From RZYY01 sp036794825 (GTDB taxonomy: Bacteria; Bacteroidota; Bacteroidia; Bacteroidales; 4484-276), in assembly GCA_036794825.1 (NCBI GenBank), contig DAIRGA010000002.1, positions 176,003-240,002 of the forward strand: a DNA stretch of 64,000 nt. The letters run 5' to 3'. Under the pieces are notes generated by a model, which was not told the origin of the DNA, did no database searches, and saw nothing but the letters and a program-made list of their open reading frames with translations. This document shows, one piece after another, positions 16,794 to 25,733 of the stretch (position 1 is the first letter of the stretch; every line of letters starts with the position of its first letter). The position numbers were made by a program, and so were the translations under genes.

Positions 16794-17801
16794 ATGCGGA
16801 AACGACATTTTACCATACCTGTTTTTATACCAATGGAGGCATGCCCGTTTCACTGCATTTACTGCGATCAGGTTAAAATTTCAGGACATGCAAAGATGCC
16901 CGGGTTTGACGAGGTTAAAGAAATAATTAACAAGCACTTAACTACAATTCCATCTGATCACAGTGTGGTGGAAGTCGGGTTTTTTGGTGGAACTTTCACT
17001 GGCCTGAAAAAGGAGATTCAGGAGAATTACCTGAAGGTTGTTTTTCCATTTATTCAGCGGGGGAAAATCAGCTCAGTCCGGATATCCACTCGCCCCGACT
17101 TTATTGACCAGATCGTTATTGATCTGCTGAAAAAGTATTCGGTCAAAACAATTGAGTTGGGAGCCCAATCCATGGATGACGATGTTTTGCAGCAAACAGC
17201 CCGGGGGCATACAGCCGAAGATGTGGCGAATGCAGCCAGGCTAATCAAAATGAATCAGCTCAGGCTTGGACTGCAGATGATGATCGGGCTTCCGGGAGAT
17301 TCAAAGGAGAAAAGTCTCCTCACGGCGTCAAAATTCATTGAACTTGCCGCCGACGATGTAAGGATTTATCCCACCCTGGTTATCCGCGGCACATGGCTCG
17401 AAAAGCTCTTTCAAACCGGCGAATACCGGCCTTTGTCGCTGGGCGAAGCAATTGTCACGACTGCCGGGGTCATTCAAATGTTCGAGGCTGCCGGGACAAA
17501 TATCATCCGGGTCGGTTTGCATCCCTCCGAAGGATTGATTAATGGAGAATCATTGGTGGCCGGTCCCTTTCACAACTCCTTCAGAGAGCTGGTAAATACA
17601 AGGATCTGGAACAATTTGCTCTGTCCGCTTTGCAGCAGCCCGGCAAACGAAATCACCCTAACAGTAGCTCCCCGCGAAATCAATTTTGCCGTGGGATTTA
17701 ATAAATCAAACCGGAAAATGCTGGAGGCCTCTTTTCAAAAAGTTGTTTTTAAAACATCCGATTCATTGAAAAACAGGGAGTTTCATGTTGATTATCGTTG
17801 A
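16794..17801 (+). CDS. Radical SAM protein, Elp3-like
   Basis: The product has the radical SAM cluster motif as CPFHCIYC at the N-terminus, with FFGGTFTG and the QSMDDDVL, MIGLPGD and YPTLVIRGTWLEKL signatures of the Elp3-like branch. At 335 residues it lacks the acetyltransferase domain of true Elp3, so it resembles the shorter bacterial Elp3-like enzymes whose substrates are unknown. The stop codon lies 17 bp inside the next gene, so the two are translated together. A joint function with the GME-fold protein is inferred from this coupling. Confidence 0.82.
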   Translation: MRKRHFTIPVFIPMEACPFHCIYCDQVKISGHAKMPGFDEVKEIINKHLTTIPSDHSVVEVGFFGGTFTGLKKEIQENYLKVVFPFIQRGKISSVRISTRPDFIDQIVIDLLKKYSVKTIELGAQSMDDDVLQQTARGHTAEDVANAARLIKMNQLRLGLQMMIGLPGDSKEKSLLTASKFIELAADDVRIYPTLVIRGTWLEKLFQTGEYRPLSLGEAIVTTAGVIQMFEAAGTNIIRVGLHPSEGLINGESLVAGPFHNSFRELVNTRIWNNLLCPLCSSPANEITLTVAPREINFAVGFNKSNRKMLEASFQKVVFKTSDSLKNREFHVDYR

Positions 17802-18480
17802 TAAAAAATTGCCCGAACCAGCCAAAGCAAGGCTCAGAGAATCTGGCTGGTTGTTGGAACTGGAAACTATCGGAATAACTTATGATGCCATTTCGGGTCA
17901 CCCGGATATCTTTTTCACCCAAATTGACGACCAGCTCATCATCGCACCTAATCTTCCTGAGAAATTCAAAACCAGGCTCTTATCGCTCGGAGTAGAATTT
18001 CTTGAGGGCTCAAACCCTGTTGGAACATCTTATCCGCATTCAGCAATTTACAATGCAGCCGCTACTTCCGAATTTCTTGTCCACAACCTGAGCATAACTG
18101 ATTCAGCCGTGCTGAATTTTGCCGGAGATAAGACCCTCATCAACGTAAAGCAGGGCTACACCCGCTGCAACCTGGTGTTCATCACCCACGATCGTGCAAT
18201 TTCTTCCGATCTCAGCATTTGCAAAAAACTTTCAGATGCAACCATCAAAGTGCTCCATTTTGATCCGAAAACCATTCTTCTGCCGGGCTTCGGAAATGGG
18301 TTTTTTGGGGGATGCTGCGGTGTTTTCGACAAAAAGTTATGGCTGAGCGGAAACCTAAAATATCACCAGGGCGGTCAAAATGTAAAAGAATTCGTAAACG
18401 GTGCCGGCCTTGACATTATCGAGCTCTACGATGGGCCCCTTTTCGATGCCGGCAGCATATTTTTTATCATTACTCCCTGA
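17785..18480 (+). CDS. DUF6873 family protein (GME-fold, guanidino-group enzyme-like)
   Basis: The 231-residue protein carries the marks I recall for DUF6873: NVKQGYTRCNLVF in the middle and LPGFGNGFFGGCCGVF near the C-terminus. The latter sits where guanidine-modifying enzymes such as agmatine and arginine deiminases have their catalytic Cys. His may come from THDRA or the PHSAIYN segment. Substrate is unknown. The start overlaps the radical SAM gene by 17 bp (ATG at 17785), an arrangement that usually means coupled translation. No signal peptide, so cytoplasmic. Confidence 0.6.
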   Translation: MLIIVDKKLPEPAKARLRESGWLLELETIGITYDAISGHPDIFFTQIDDQLIIAPNLPEKFKTRLLSLGVEFLEGSNPVGTSYPHSAIYNAAATSEFLVHNLSITDSAVLNFAGDKTLINVKQGYTRCNLVFITHDRAISSDLSICKKLSDATIKVLHFDPKTILLPGFGNGFFGGCCGVFDKKLWLSGNLKYHQGGQNVKEFVNGAGLDIIELYDGPLFDAGSIFFIITP

Positions 18481-18504
18481 TTTTAACAACAATTTAGGTA
18501 TACG

Positions 18505-18537
18505 TTTACTGATAAAACAAAGAAACCCTTATTTTTG
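18505..18537 (+). promoter_or_regulatory. Bacteroidetes-type promoter for the ATP-grasp gene
   Basis: TTTA at 18505-18508 and TATTTTTG at 18530-18537, with 21 nt between, approximate the TTTG/TAnnTTTG consensus. Transcription would begin near 18544, some 30 nt before the ATG. Confidence 0.5.
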
Positions 18538-18575
18538 CCGCCCTGTATTCAGATTAACCTAACCCAGCCATAAGT

Positions 18576-19742
18576 ATGAACTATGTATATCTTTCCCCGC
18601 ATTTTCCCCCGAATTATTTCAATTTTTGCCGTGCTTTAAAACGATTAGGCGTGAATGTTCTGGGGCTTGGCGATGTTGCATACGACAGTCTTCGCCAGGA
18701 ACTAAAAGATTCACTCACTGAGTATTACAAAGTGGATGACCTGCACAACTACGATCAGTTGGTGCGGGCCCTGGGATATCTTACCCACAAATACGGAAAA
18801 ATTGATGGCATTGACTCCAACAATGAGTATTGGCTTGAAACAGAAGCCCGGCTGAGAACCGATTTCAACATTGATGGAATCAAGCTGGACAAGCTACACA
18901 TGATCAAGAGAAAATCAGACATGAAAACCGTTTACAAAAAGGCAGGGGTTCCCGTTGCCCGCGGAATGGTGGTTCACAGTATGGAAGAAGCCCTAAAGCT
19001 CATCGGGGAGACTGGTTATCCGGTGGTGGCCAAACCTGATACCGGAGTAGGCGCTGCCAATACTTTTAAAATTCATAATGAAGAGGAGCTGGTCAACTTT
19101 TTTGAAACCAAGCCTAAGGTGAATTACATCATGGAAGAGTTCATCAACGGGCAAATCGTTTCTTTCGACGGACTTACCGATAAAGATGGCAACCCGGTTT
19201 TTTTTACTTCACATGTTTATGAACGGGGAGTGATGGAGGTTGTAAACAAAGACACACATATTTATTACCACTCATTCATTGATATTCCCAAAGACCTGGA
19301 AACCGCCGGCCGAAAAATTCTGAAAGCCTTTGAAGTGAAGGGGCGGTTTTTCCATTTTGAATTTTTCAGGCGTTTCGACAATAACAAACTGGTAGCACTT
19401 GAGGTAAATATGAGGCCGCCGGGAGGATTTACAACAGACATGTTCAATTATGCCTGCGACTTTGATATCTATTTCGAATGGGCCAATGTAATCGTAAACA
19501 ACAAACTATCAGACGATTACATGCGTAAGTATTACATCTGCTACGTAAGCAGGAAGAACAACAAAAGTTATGTAATCTCTCATCAGGAGGTATTGAAGAA
19601 GTTTGCCGGGTTAATCGTTCATCACGAACCTGTGGACCAGGCCCTGGCTCTGGCTTTGGGTAATTATGGCTATCTGCTGAGAAGTAAGAGTTTAGATGAG
19701 ATTTTTGAAGCACAGCGCGAAATTCACCAAATGAATAACTAA
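18576..19742 (+). CDS. ATP-grasp domain protein
   Basis: The 388-residue product has an N-terminal pre-ATP-grasp region (YLSPHFPPNYFNFCRALKRLG) and a central ATP-grasp fold with the lysine-containing strand VVAKPDTGVGA. The metal-binding strand near the end is VALEVNMRPPGG, arranged as in CarB/PurK-type ligases. These enzymes join a carboxylate to an amine or thiol through an acyl phosphate. Substrate is unknown. It is followed after 2 bp by an alpha/beta-hydrolase gene, and I recall this pairing from other bacteria. It is cytoplasmic, with no signal. Confidence 0.8.
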   Translation: MNYVYLSPHFPPNYFNFCRALKRLGVNVLGLGDVAYDSLRQELKDSLTEYYKVDDLHNYDQLVRALGYLTHKYGKIDGIDSNNEYWLETEARLRTDFNIDGIKLDKLHMIKRKSDMKTVYKKAGVPVARGMVVHSMEEALKLIGETGYPVVAKPDTGVGAANTFKIHNEEELVNFFETKPKVNYIMEEFINGQIVSFDGLTDKDGNPVFFTSHVYERGVMEVVNKDTHIYYHSFIDIPKDLETAGRKILKAFEVKGRFFHFEFFRRFDNNKLVALEVNMRPPGGFTTDMFNYACDFDIYFEWANVIVNNKLSDDYMRKYYICYVSRKNNKSYVISHQEVLKKFAGLIVHHEPVDQALALALGNYGYLLRSKSLDEIFEAQREIHQMNN

Positions 19743-19744
19743 GA

Positions 19745-20485
19745 ATGAATATCGAATATCACAAATGGTACAGCGACCGGTTAGGTCGAGATATGGAGCT
19801 TAAGGTTTACGGTCATAGTGGCAAACCTTTTATCATATTCCCCTGTCAGGGTGGACGGTTTTACGAATCAGAAGATTTTGGAATGATAGATGCCCTTTCC
19901 CACCTGATCAATTCCGGACGCATTAAAGTATTTACGCTGGATGGTATTGACAACGAATCCTGGGCAAATTTCGGGGTGCATCCTTCCATCAGGGGCGCAC
20001 GCCACAATCAATACGACAGTTATGTGCTGATGGAAGCGGTTCCATTTATCCGGAATCACTGCCAGAGCAATGATATCAAAATCGGTCTCACAGGATTCAG
20101 CATGGGAGCCTATCATGCTGCCAACTTCTTTTTCCGCCATCCGTATGTGTTCGACACGTCCATTGCCATCAGCGGATTGTATGACCTGAAAACCTTTGTT
20201 GGCGATTACGTTGACAACCATGTCTATTACAATTCGCCGATCATGTTTTTAAGCAACCTCGAGGACGAAGCCATACTTAATATGTATCGTCAGTCTAAAA
20301 TTGTGATCTGCTGCGGGCAGGGCGCATGGGAAGAGGAGATGCTTGACGATACTTACCAGATGAAGGAAATTCTCGAACGCAAAGGAGTTCCAGCAATGAT
20401 TGACATCTGGGGGCACGACGTGAATCACGACTGGCCCTGGTGGAAAAAAATGCTGCCTTATTTTATCGAAAAGCTGGGGTATTAG
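19745..20485 (+). CDS. Alpha/beta-hydrolase, putative esterase
   Basis: The 246-residue product has a nucleophile elbow (GFSMGAYHA) with the catalytic Ser and a late acid/His region (DIWGHDVNHDW). The overall pattern is that of the esterase-D-like "putative esterase" family. No signal peptide is present. It lies 2 bp after the ATP-grasp gene, so the two are one operon. The hydrolase may remove or transfer a group on the ligase product, but that is inference from position only. Confidence 0.8.
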   Translation: MNIEYHKWYSDRLGRDMELKVYGHSGKPFIIFPCQGGRFYESEDFGMIDALSHLINSGRIKVFTLDGIDNESWANFGVHPSIRGARHNQYDSYVLMEAVPFIRNHCQSNDIKIGLTGFSMGAYHAANFFFRHPYVFDTSIAISGLYDLKTFVGDYVDNHVYYNSPIMFLSNLEDEAILNMYRQSKIVICCGQGAWEEEMLDDTYQMKEILERKGVPAMIDIWGHDVNHDWPWWKKMLPYFIEKLGY

Positions 20486-20497
20486 GTTTTATTGTGA

Positions 20498-21223
20498 TCA
20501 ACCCTGATTTTCCATGACTTCAAAATCACGTAGTACAAAATAATCGTCAGCGCCTTTTTCTGTATTGATGGTAATTCCTCCAATGAAGGCAGTTTTTCTG
20601 ACATGAAACTCACTCCTGGCCGCATCATAAGCCGCAAAAGTTTTGCTGCGGATAATTTCGTAAGCACAATCCGTGATTGTGATTTCAGGGTTTTCAGACT
20701 GCAGGATTCTGTGTTTGTAGGGCTCTAACCACTGGAAAAGTTGCACAATCTGGGGGTCATTCGTATAATCGACAGGCATTTTCTCTCCTGATCTGAAATA
20801 GTTGAGCACGATCATCAGTGCGCCGCAGGAAGTACCTGGTTGGCTCCGACCGCGACGACAAACTTCGCCAAACTTTCCGACAGTGGTTATGCCCAGATGA
20901 GCACCAAAAAAGATCAGTCCAAAACCCTGGTCGGGGATATGATGAGCATACGCTTTCAGCCCAACCGGGCCGGTGAATGGAATCCCGGCAAGCCCACCCA
21001 TCTCAAAAGGTTCGCCAAGAACGTTGAAATAGGCTTTATTGCGGTGGTTTATTTCATCGGCACAAATGGATTCAGCCATCAGCGTATCTGAGATTTTGAA
21101 GCCAAACTCATTTTTAAGCCTGCCAAGAAGCTGAACAGAAGCATCCCGCATATTCATCGCATCCGGGAATTGCGACAGCACAATTTTATCGTAAGTCAGT
21201 TGTAATATAATTTTGCTGGTCAT
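20498..21223 (-). CDS. LCIB-type beta-carbonic-anhydrase-like protein
   Basis: The 241-residue product resembles the limiting-CO2-inducible protein B/C family. It has CADEINHR at 54-61 (Cys54, Asp56), GGLAGIPFTGP at 76-86, FGAHLGIT with His109, and SCGAL with Cys133. The Cys-x-Asp, His, Cys arrangement matches the zinc ligands and Asp/Arg dyad of beta-type carbonic anhydrases. In algae LCIB works in CO2 concentration. In a heterotroph the role is unknown, and some family members are reported inactive. It converges on the hydrolase gene with a 12-bp gap, so there is no room for a long terminator. Confidence 0.65.
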   Translation of the reverse strand: MTSKIILQLTYDKIVLSQFPDAMNMRDASVQLLGRLKNEFGFKISDTLMAESICADEINHRNKAYFNVLGEPFEMGGLAGIPFTGPVGLKAYAHHIPDQGFGLIFFGAHLGITTVGKFGEVCRRGRSQPGTSCGALMIVLNYFRSGEKMPVDYTNDPQIVQLFQWLEPYKHRILQSENPEITITDCAYEIIRSKTFAAYDAARSEFHVRKTAFIGGITINTEKGADDYFVLRDFEVMENQG

Positions 21224-21293
21224 TTAATGTATAGCCGGATGCAAAGGTAATTATCCACCCGATAGCGCTGGTGAACAAATCCGGTTTAAAGCC

Positions 21294-21301
21294 TATTTTT
21301 G
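21294..21301 (+). promoter_or_regulatory. -7 box upstream of meaB
   Basis: TATTTTTG matches TAnnTTTG, 17 nt before the ATG of meaB. No good TTTG was found 19-21 nt upstream, so this is a half-supported promoter. Confidence 0.35.
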
Positions 21302-21317
21302 TCAAAAATTATTCCTG

Positions 21318-22439
21318 ATGGAACTGAATGAGAACGATTCATTGGAGGATTCAGCACTGAAAGTAAAAGAAGGCATCAACCAGCCCGAACAGGTCAATCC
21401 GCTTGCGCTTGAGCGGGCCAGGCAACTGCGTCACCGTACTCTTAGTGTTGATGAGTTTGCGGAAGGAATCCTGGCCGGCAACCGGGTGGTGCTGAGCAAG
21501 GCTATTACGCTGATCGAAAGCATGAGCGGTGTTCACCAGGAGCTGTCGCAACGTGTAATCGAGAAGTGCCTTCCTTACAGCGGAAAATCTTTGAGGATAG
21601 GAATAACTGGTGTACCTGGAGTGGGCAAAAGTACCTTTATCGAGGCCCTTGGGGTTCATATCACCAGCCAGGGTCATAAGCTTGCCGTGCTTGCCATAGA
21701 TCCGAGCAGCAGCCGAACGAAAGGCAGCATTCTTGGCGATAAAACCAGGATGGAGGAACTTGCGGTGAATGAGAATGCGTTTATCCGGCCCTCTCCTTCA
21801 GCAGGTTCGCTGGGCGGAGTAGCGCGCAAAACCAAGGAAACCATCATCCTTTGCGAAGCTGCCGGATTTGACGTGATTTTTGTCGAAACGGTCGGTGTCG
21901 GACAATCTGAAATTGCCGTGCATTCAATGGTTGATTTTTTCCTGTTGCTGATGCTGGCAGGCGCCGGCGACGAACTGCAAGGTATCAAACGCGGGATCAT
22001 GGAAATGGCCGATGCCATTTTTATCAATAAGGCAGATGGCGATAACCGATGGAAAGCCAACCAGTCGAGGCTCGAATACGCCAATGCGCTGCACCTTTTC
22101 CCAACACCTGAATCGGGCTGGACACCTGCGACAGGAACCTGTTCAGCCAGAACCAGGGAAGGCATTCCTGAAGTATGGAATGTAATCGGAAAGTACGAAA
22201 CATTTACCCGCCAAAACGGTTACTTCGACAGGAAAAGATTGTACCAGAAAAGCCTCATTATGCTCGAAACCATTGCCGAAGGACTGAAAGCTGATTTTTA
22301 CTCAACCGAAAAAATCAAAATTCTATTGCCACAAATTCAGGGAGAGATGCTCAATGATAAAATCAGTTCCTACGTTGCAGCGCAAAAACTCATCAACATC
22401 TATTTTGATGAAAAAAAATCCCCCTCAAAACCTTGTTAA
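21318..22439 (+). CDS. meaB: Methylmalonyl-CoA mutase-associated GTPase MeaB
   Basis: The 373-residue product is a G3E-type P-loop GTPase. Visible motifs are the Walker A GVPGVGKSTF, LAIDPSSSRTKGSILGDKTRM, the switch region VETVGVGQSE and the NKAD base-recognition motif, all typical of MeaB/ArgK. MeaB loads and protects the B12 cofactor of methylmalonyl-CoA mutase, which Bacteroidetes use in propionate/succinate metabolism. The mutase genes are not in this window. Its stop codon overlaps the ATG of the next gene (TAATG at 22437), so acpH is probably translationally coupled although functionally unrelated. Confidence 0.93.
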   Translation: MELNENDSLEDSALKVKEGINQPEQVNPLALERARQLRHRTLSVDEFAEGILAGNRVVLSKAITLIESMSGVHQELSQRVIEKCLPYSGKSLRIGITGVPGVGKSTFIEALGVHITSQGHKLAVLAIDPSSSRTKGSILGDKTRMEELAVNENAFIRPSPSAGSLGGVARKTKETIILCEAAGFDVIFVETVGVGQSEIAVHSMVDFFLLLMLAGAGDELQGIKRGIMEMADAIFINKADGDNRWKANQSRLEYANALHLFPTPESGWTPATGTCSARTREGIPEVWNVIGKYETFTRQNGYFDRKRLYQKSLIMLETIAEGLKADFYSTEKIKILLPQIQGEMLNDKISSYVAAQKLINIYFDEKKSPSKPC

Positions 22440-23083
22440 TGAACTACCTTGCCCATTTGTATCTCTCGTTTGGCAACGATGAAGTCCTGGTCGGAAATTT
22501 CATTGCCGATAAGGTCAAAGGCCGGCAGGTACTCGACTATCCGCCGGGAATCCAAAAGGGGATTGTGTTGCACCGCCGGATTGATTCATTTACCGATAAT
22601 CATCCCATTGCGGGCAGGAGCAAAGCGAGGATCAGAGCGCGCTACGGAAAATTTTCAGGGATCGTGGTGGATATGTACTACGATCATTTCCTTTCGGTAA
22701 AATGGGAAGAGTTTTCCGCCGTACCATTTTTACAATTTACCAGGAATTCTTACAAAACTTTATTCCGATACTATTTCATCATGCCGCCGCGGCTGAAGCG
22801 AATTCTGCCCTGGATGGCTGCTGGTAACTGGCTGTTTTCGTATAGGAAAGTGGAAAATATCGGTCTTGCCCTCGAAGGAATGAGTTCAAGAATCAACGTA
22901 GATTCCGGAATTGAAAACGGCGCTACAGAGCTTAAACTTTATTATGAGGAACTGCGTCAGGATTTTGAAGAATTTTTCCCTCTTTTGGTCGCCTATGCTC
23001 AGGAAATGCTGCAACAGCTTGACGATTTAAAACTGCCGGAAAAGTCACTCCCCCATGATCGTGATAACGACTTTGCGGGATGA
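22439..23083 (+). CDS. acpH: Acyl carrier protein phosphodiesterase (DUF479)
   Basis: The protein of about 214 residues starts MNYLAHLYLSFG, the typical opening of the AcpH family, with GNFIADKVKG, the HRRIDSFTDNHP metal-site motif and DMYYDHFLS. AcpH removes the 4'-phosphopantetheine group from acyl carrier protein. The start is the ATG overlapping the meaB stop, in preference to a TTG two codons upstream. The 3' end overlaps the convergent yjbQ gene by 39 bp, an unusually deep tail-to-tail overlap. Confidence 0.87.
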   Translation: MNYLAHLYLSFGNDEVLVGNFIADKVKGRQVLDYPPGIQKGIVLHRRIDSFTDNHPIAGRSKARIRARYGKFSGIVVDMYYDHFLSVKWEEFSAVPFLQFTRNSYKTLFRYYFIMPPRLKRILPWMAAGNWLFSYRKVENIGLALEGMSSRINVDSGIENGATELKLYYEELRQDFEEFFPLLVAYAQEMLQQLDDLKLPEKSLPHDRDNDFAG

Positions 23084-23458
23084 TGCGTGATTACGAAATT
23101 CGCAGAGAAAAATCCCTTGCCATGTTCCCAGGTTCAGCTGGTGATTTGTGATTGGAATGGTTACCGAAGATCCGATTAGCGATGCTTTGATGTGGGCAGG
23201 CATATCATCCGGCCCCTCCTCGTTGTGATCAAAATAGGATTGATTTTCCGGTGCAATCCGGTCGAAATAGTTGTCTAAGTCTCTTCGAACCGATGGATCC
23301 GCATTTTCATTAATTGTAAGAGCGGCCGAAGTATGTTTGATGAATAAGTGTGCAATACCCTGTTTGGGCAATTCGTTGAGGTGCTGCTCAATAAAATGGG
23401 TTACCAGGTGAAAACCCCTTTTAAACGCAGGCAAATGAATTTCGATCTGGCGAATCAT
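23045..23458 (-). CDS. yjbQ: YjbQ / UPF0047 family protein
   Basis: The 137-residue product has the complete family signature: HLFIKHTSAALTINENADPSVRRDL, then HNEEGPDDMPAHIK and LGTWQGIFLCEFR. The conserved His and acidic residues form the putative metal site. Members can complement thiamine-phosphate synthase mutants weakly, hence the alternative name secondary thiamine-phosphate synthase, but the true role is unsettled. It overlaps the 3' end of acpH on the other strand by 39 bp. Confidence 0.9.
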   Translation of the reverse strand: MIRQIEIHLPAFKRGFHLVTHFIEQHLNELPKQGIAHLFIKHTSAALTINENADPSVRRDLDNYFDRIAPENQSYFDHNEEGPDDMPAHIKASLIGSSVTIPITNHQLNLGTWQGIFLCEFRNHASSRKVVITIMGE

Positions 23459-23499
23459 TTATTTCGCTGATAATGAGATGAATAAGGGACGTGGAAGAA

Positions 23500-24309
23500 C
23501 TATATCTTTTTCTTATCGCTCACACACAGGACAGGCGTTTTGGAATCGTTGGTAAGCAGGCGCTCTTTGTCGCTGTCGGCAATGTAATAATATTCATCGG
23601 TAGCCACCGACATCACGGCAATAATATCAGCGCTGATCCTGCCGGCATAATCCAGAATTTGCCTTGCATAGCCCGGCGAATAAACAGTCTGCTGCTCGTT
23701 TACTCTTTCGTACTTTATTTTGTTTGCCTCAAGGCTGGTCAAAGTCTTTACAATATTCTCTTTAAGCTTTTGCGACCAATCAAAACCAGGTTTCTCAACA
23801 GTGTAAACATGAATGGTTGCATCGAAAAGATGACCAAGGTAAACGGTTGCTTCAATCTTCTTTCCGAAAGCTTCGTGAGAACTTGCAGGTAGCAAAATGG
23901 TTCTGATTCCATTGTGTGGCAATTGATACCCCTCCTGCACGGTGAGCACAGGCACGGGAATATTTTTCACCAGTTTCAGAATATCCATCCCAAGGAATTT
24001 GTCCTTAAAACCTTTGTAGCCGTGCGAACCAGCGACCATAAAATTGTATTTCGTCTTGCCTGACTCCTCTTCGATTTCGGTAAACAAATTTCCCCTCCTG
24101 ATGATGTAGTCGCATTTGATGCCGCTATTGCCGGAGATTGTTGAGGTCAATTTCTCCAATTCATCGTCTGGTGGAGTCAATTTCTCGCTTTTTTGAACAT
24201 TAAGAAGGGTGATTTTCAAGCCGCCTTTTTTGGCAATTTCAACCGCAACATCCAAAGCGCGGCGGGCGGCATCGGTGAGGTCATAAGGTACAAGAATTGT
24301 TTTTTCCAT
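23500..24309 (-). CDS. Universal stress protein, two UspA domains
   Basis: The 269-residue product has an N-terminal UspA domain (TILVPYDLTDAARRALDVAVEIA, with VAGSHGYKG) and a C-terminal one that is more divergent (IRTILLPASSHEAFGKKIEATVYLG). The second half lacks the clear G-2x-G-9x-G(S/T) ATP loop. Such tandem proteins are common in Bacteroidetes and are linked to stress or redox survival. It lies 33 bp downstream of the citrate synthase gene on the same strand and may be read through from it. Confidence 0.85.
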   Translation of the reverse strand: MEKTILVPYDLTDAARRALDVAVEIAKKGGLKITLLNVQKSEKLTPPDDELEKLTSTISGNSGIKCDYIIRRGNLFTEIEEESGKTKYNFMVAGSHGYKGFKDKFLGMDILKLVKNIPVPVLTVQEGYQLPHNGIRTILLPASSHEAFGKKIEATVYLGHLFDATIHVYTVEKPGFDWSQKLKENIVKTLTSLEANKIKYERVNEQQTVYSPGYARQILDYAGRISADIIAVMSVATDEYYYIADSDKERLLTNDSKTPVLCVSDKKKI

Positions 24310-24342
24310 AATTCACAGGTTAAAAATTGAAGTCGTTTGTCT

Positions 24343-25665
24343 TTAGTTTTCTTCCTTTTGCCTTGATTTGCGGGCAATTTCTTCGAGCATATCGGTGGTT
24401 ATTGACTTTGGGCGTTCGAGAGGGTACATCAGCGCCCTGTCCCAGATTATGTTTGCTGCAATACCAATGGATCGGCCAACACCGAAAAGTACGGTGTAAA
24501 AATCATATTCAGTTACGCCGTAATGCCACTGGATAACACCGGTTTGAGCATCGAGGTTTGGCCATGGATTTTTAGCTTTACCCTGTTCGATAAGTATCGG
24601 CGGAACCACCTTGTAGAGCATCTCCACGTATTGGAAAAGTTCATCATCAGGCATGTGCCTGAGGCAGAATTCACGCTGAATTGAGTAACGGGGGTCTGTT
24701 TTGCGCAACACAGCATGTCCGTAGCCAGGGATAACCTGTCCGGCATTGAGGGTATCCCAGACAAACTGCTTCATTTCCTCTTCCGTTGGAACCTGGCCTC
24801 CCATCTTCTCTCGCACTTCCTGTAGCCAGCGCAAAAACTCCTGGTTGGCAAGGCCGTGAAGCGGACCGGCAAGGCCGTTGAGCATTGCTGCAATAGATTG
24901 ATAAATGTCGGCTAAAGTGCTGGCCACCAGGTGCCCGGTGTGTGCACTTACGTTTCCGCTTTCATGGTCGGCATGAATGATGAAATTCAACCTTGAAACT
25001 TCATCGTAAGGTTTAGGTTTCATCATCAGGTGGGCAAAGTCGGAGCCAATATCAAGACCGGGATTGGACTGTATTCTTTTCCCTTCGCGATAAAGTTTTG
25101 CATAGACATAGGATGCAATTTCGGGCAGCTTTGCCAGCAAATTCATGGCATCTTCGTACATTGGGCTCCACATATCGGTTTTCTCGATGCCGACAGTGAG
25201 TTTTTTGGAAAAAAATGATTCCCGGCTCAACGTTAGCACGGCGTTGGCAAAAACGGCCATCGGGTGGCTGCAGCATGGCGCTGCATCTATCACTTCGTAC
25301 ACATACCTGGGTACAATGCGTCGTTTGCGGAATTCATCCACTACATCCATAACTTCGGCATTGGTTGGTATGTCGCCCGTAAGCAGCAGATAGAAAAGCC
25401 CTTCGACGTAAGGCATTTCTGCACCTTTTGGCTTTGGCAGTTTTTCAAAAACCTCCGGTAGAGTATATCCGCGGTAGCGAATACCTTCATCGGGATCGAG
25501 GTATGAAATATCTGTAATCAGCGATTTAATTCCACGCATACCGCCGATAATCTGCGAAATAGTTACTTTGTCAACCACCACATCGCCATAATCCCTTAAC
25601 AGAGTCTGAATCCGCGGACGATGGGCCAATATTTTTTCGTGAAGCTTTTCCTTTAAACCTGACAT
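24343..25665 (-). CDS. gltA: Citrate synthase
   Basis: The 440-residue product joins oxaloacetate and acetyl-CoA to citrate. It has the family signature segments SYLDPDEGIRYRGYTLPEV, HADHESGNVSAHTGHLV, GLAGPLHGLANQE and GYGHAVLRKTDPRY, which include the catalytic His residues and the later Asp region. Length and the AAPCCSHPMA segment fit the eukaryotic-like branch found in Bacteroidetes rather than the E. coli type. It is 68 bp downstream of icd on the same strand. Adjacent citrate synthase and isocitrate dehydrogenase genes make a sensible oxidative TCA-branch unit, although aconitase is not here. Confidence 0.94.
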   Translation of the reverse strand: MSGLKEKLHEKILAHRPRIQTLLRDYGDVVVDKVTISQIIGGMRGIKSLITDISYLDPDEGIRYRGYTLPEVFEKLPKPKGAEMPYVEGLFYLLLTGDIPTNAEVMDVVDEFRKRRIVPRYVYEVIDAAPCCSHPMAVFANAVLTLSRESFFSKKLTVGIEKTDMWSPMYEDAMNLLAKLPEIASYVYAKLYREGKRIQSNPGLDIGSDFAHLMMKPKPYDEVSRLNFIIHADHESGNVSAHTGHLVASTLADIYQSIAAMLNGLAGPLHGLANQEFLRWLQEVREKMGGQVPTEEEMKQFVWDTLNAGQVIPGYGHAVLRKTDPRYSIQREFCLRHMPDDELFQYVEMLYKVVPPILIEQGKAKNPWPNLDAQTGVIQWHYGVTEYDFYTVLFGVGRSIGIAANIIWDRALMYPLERPKSITTDMLEEIARKSRQKEEN

Positions 25666-25733
25666 CTTATTCTTGTTTTTGATTTTTTTTCAAAGATATT
25701 AATACTGCTGTACACTCAGTTGGTGGGTGTTGA

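Noticed and set aside
16794..17801. Considered as AmrS, the radical SAM partner of the AmrB-AmrA fusion
   Set aside because: Its motifs are of the Elp3-like type and it is 24 kb away from the fusion gene, coupled to a different protein.
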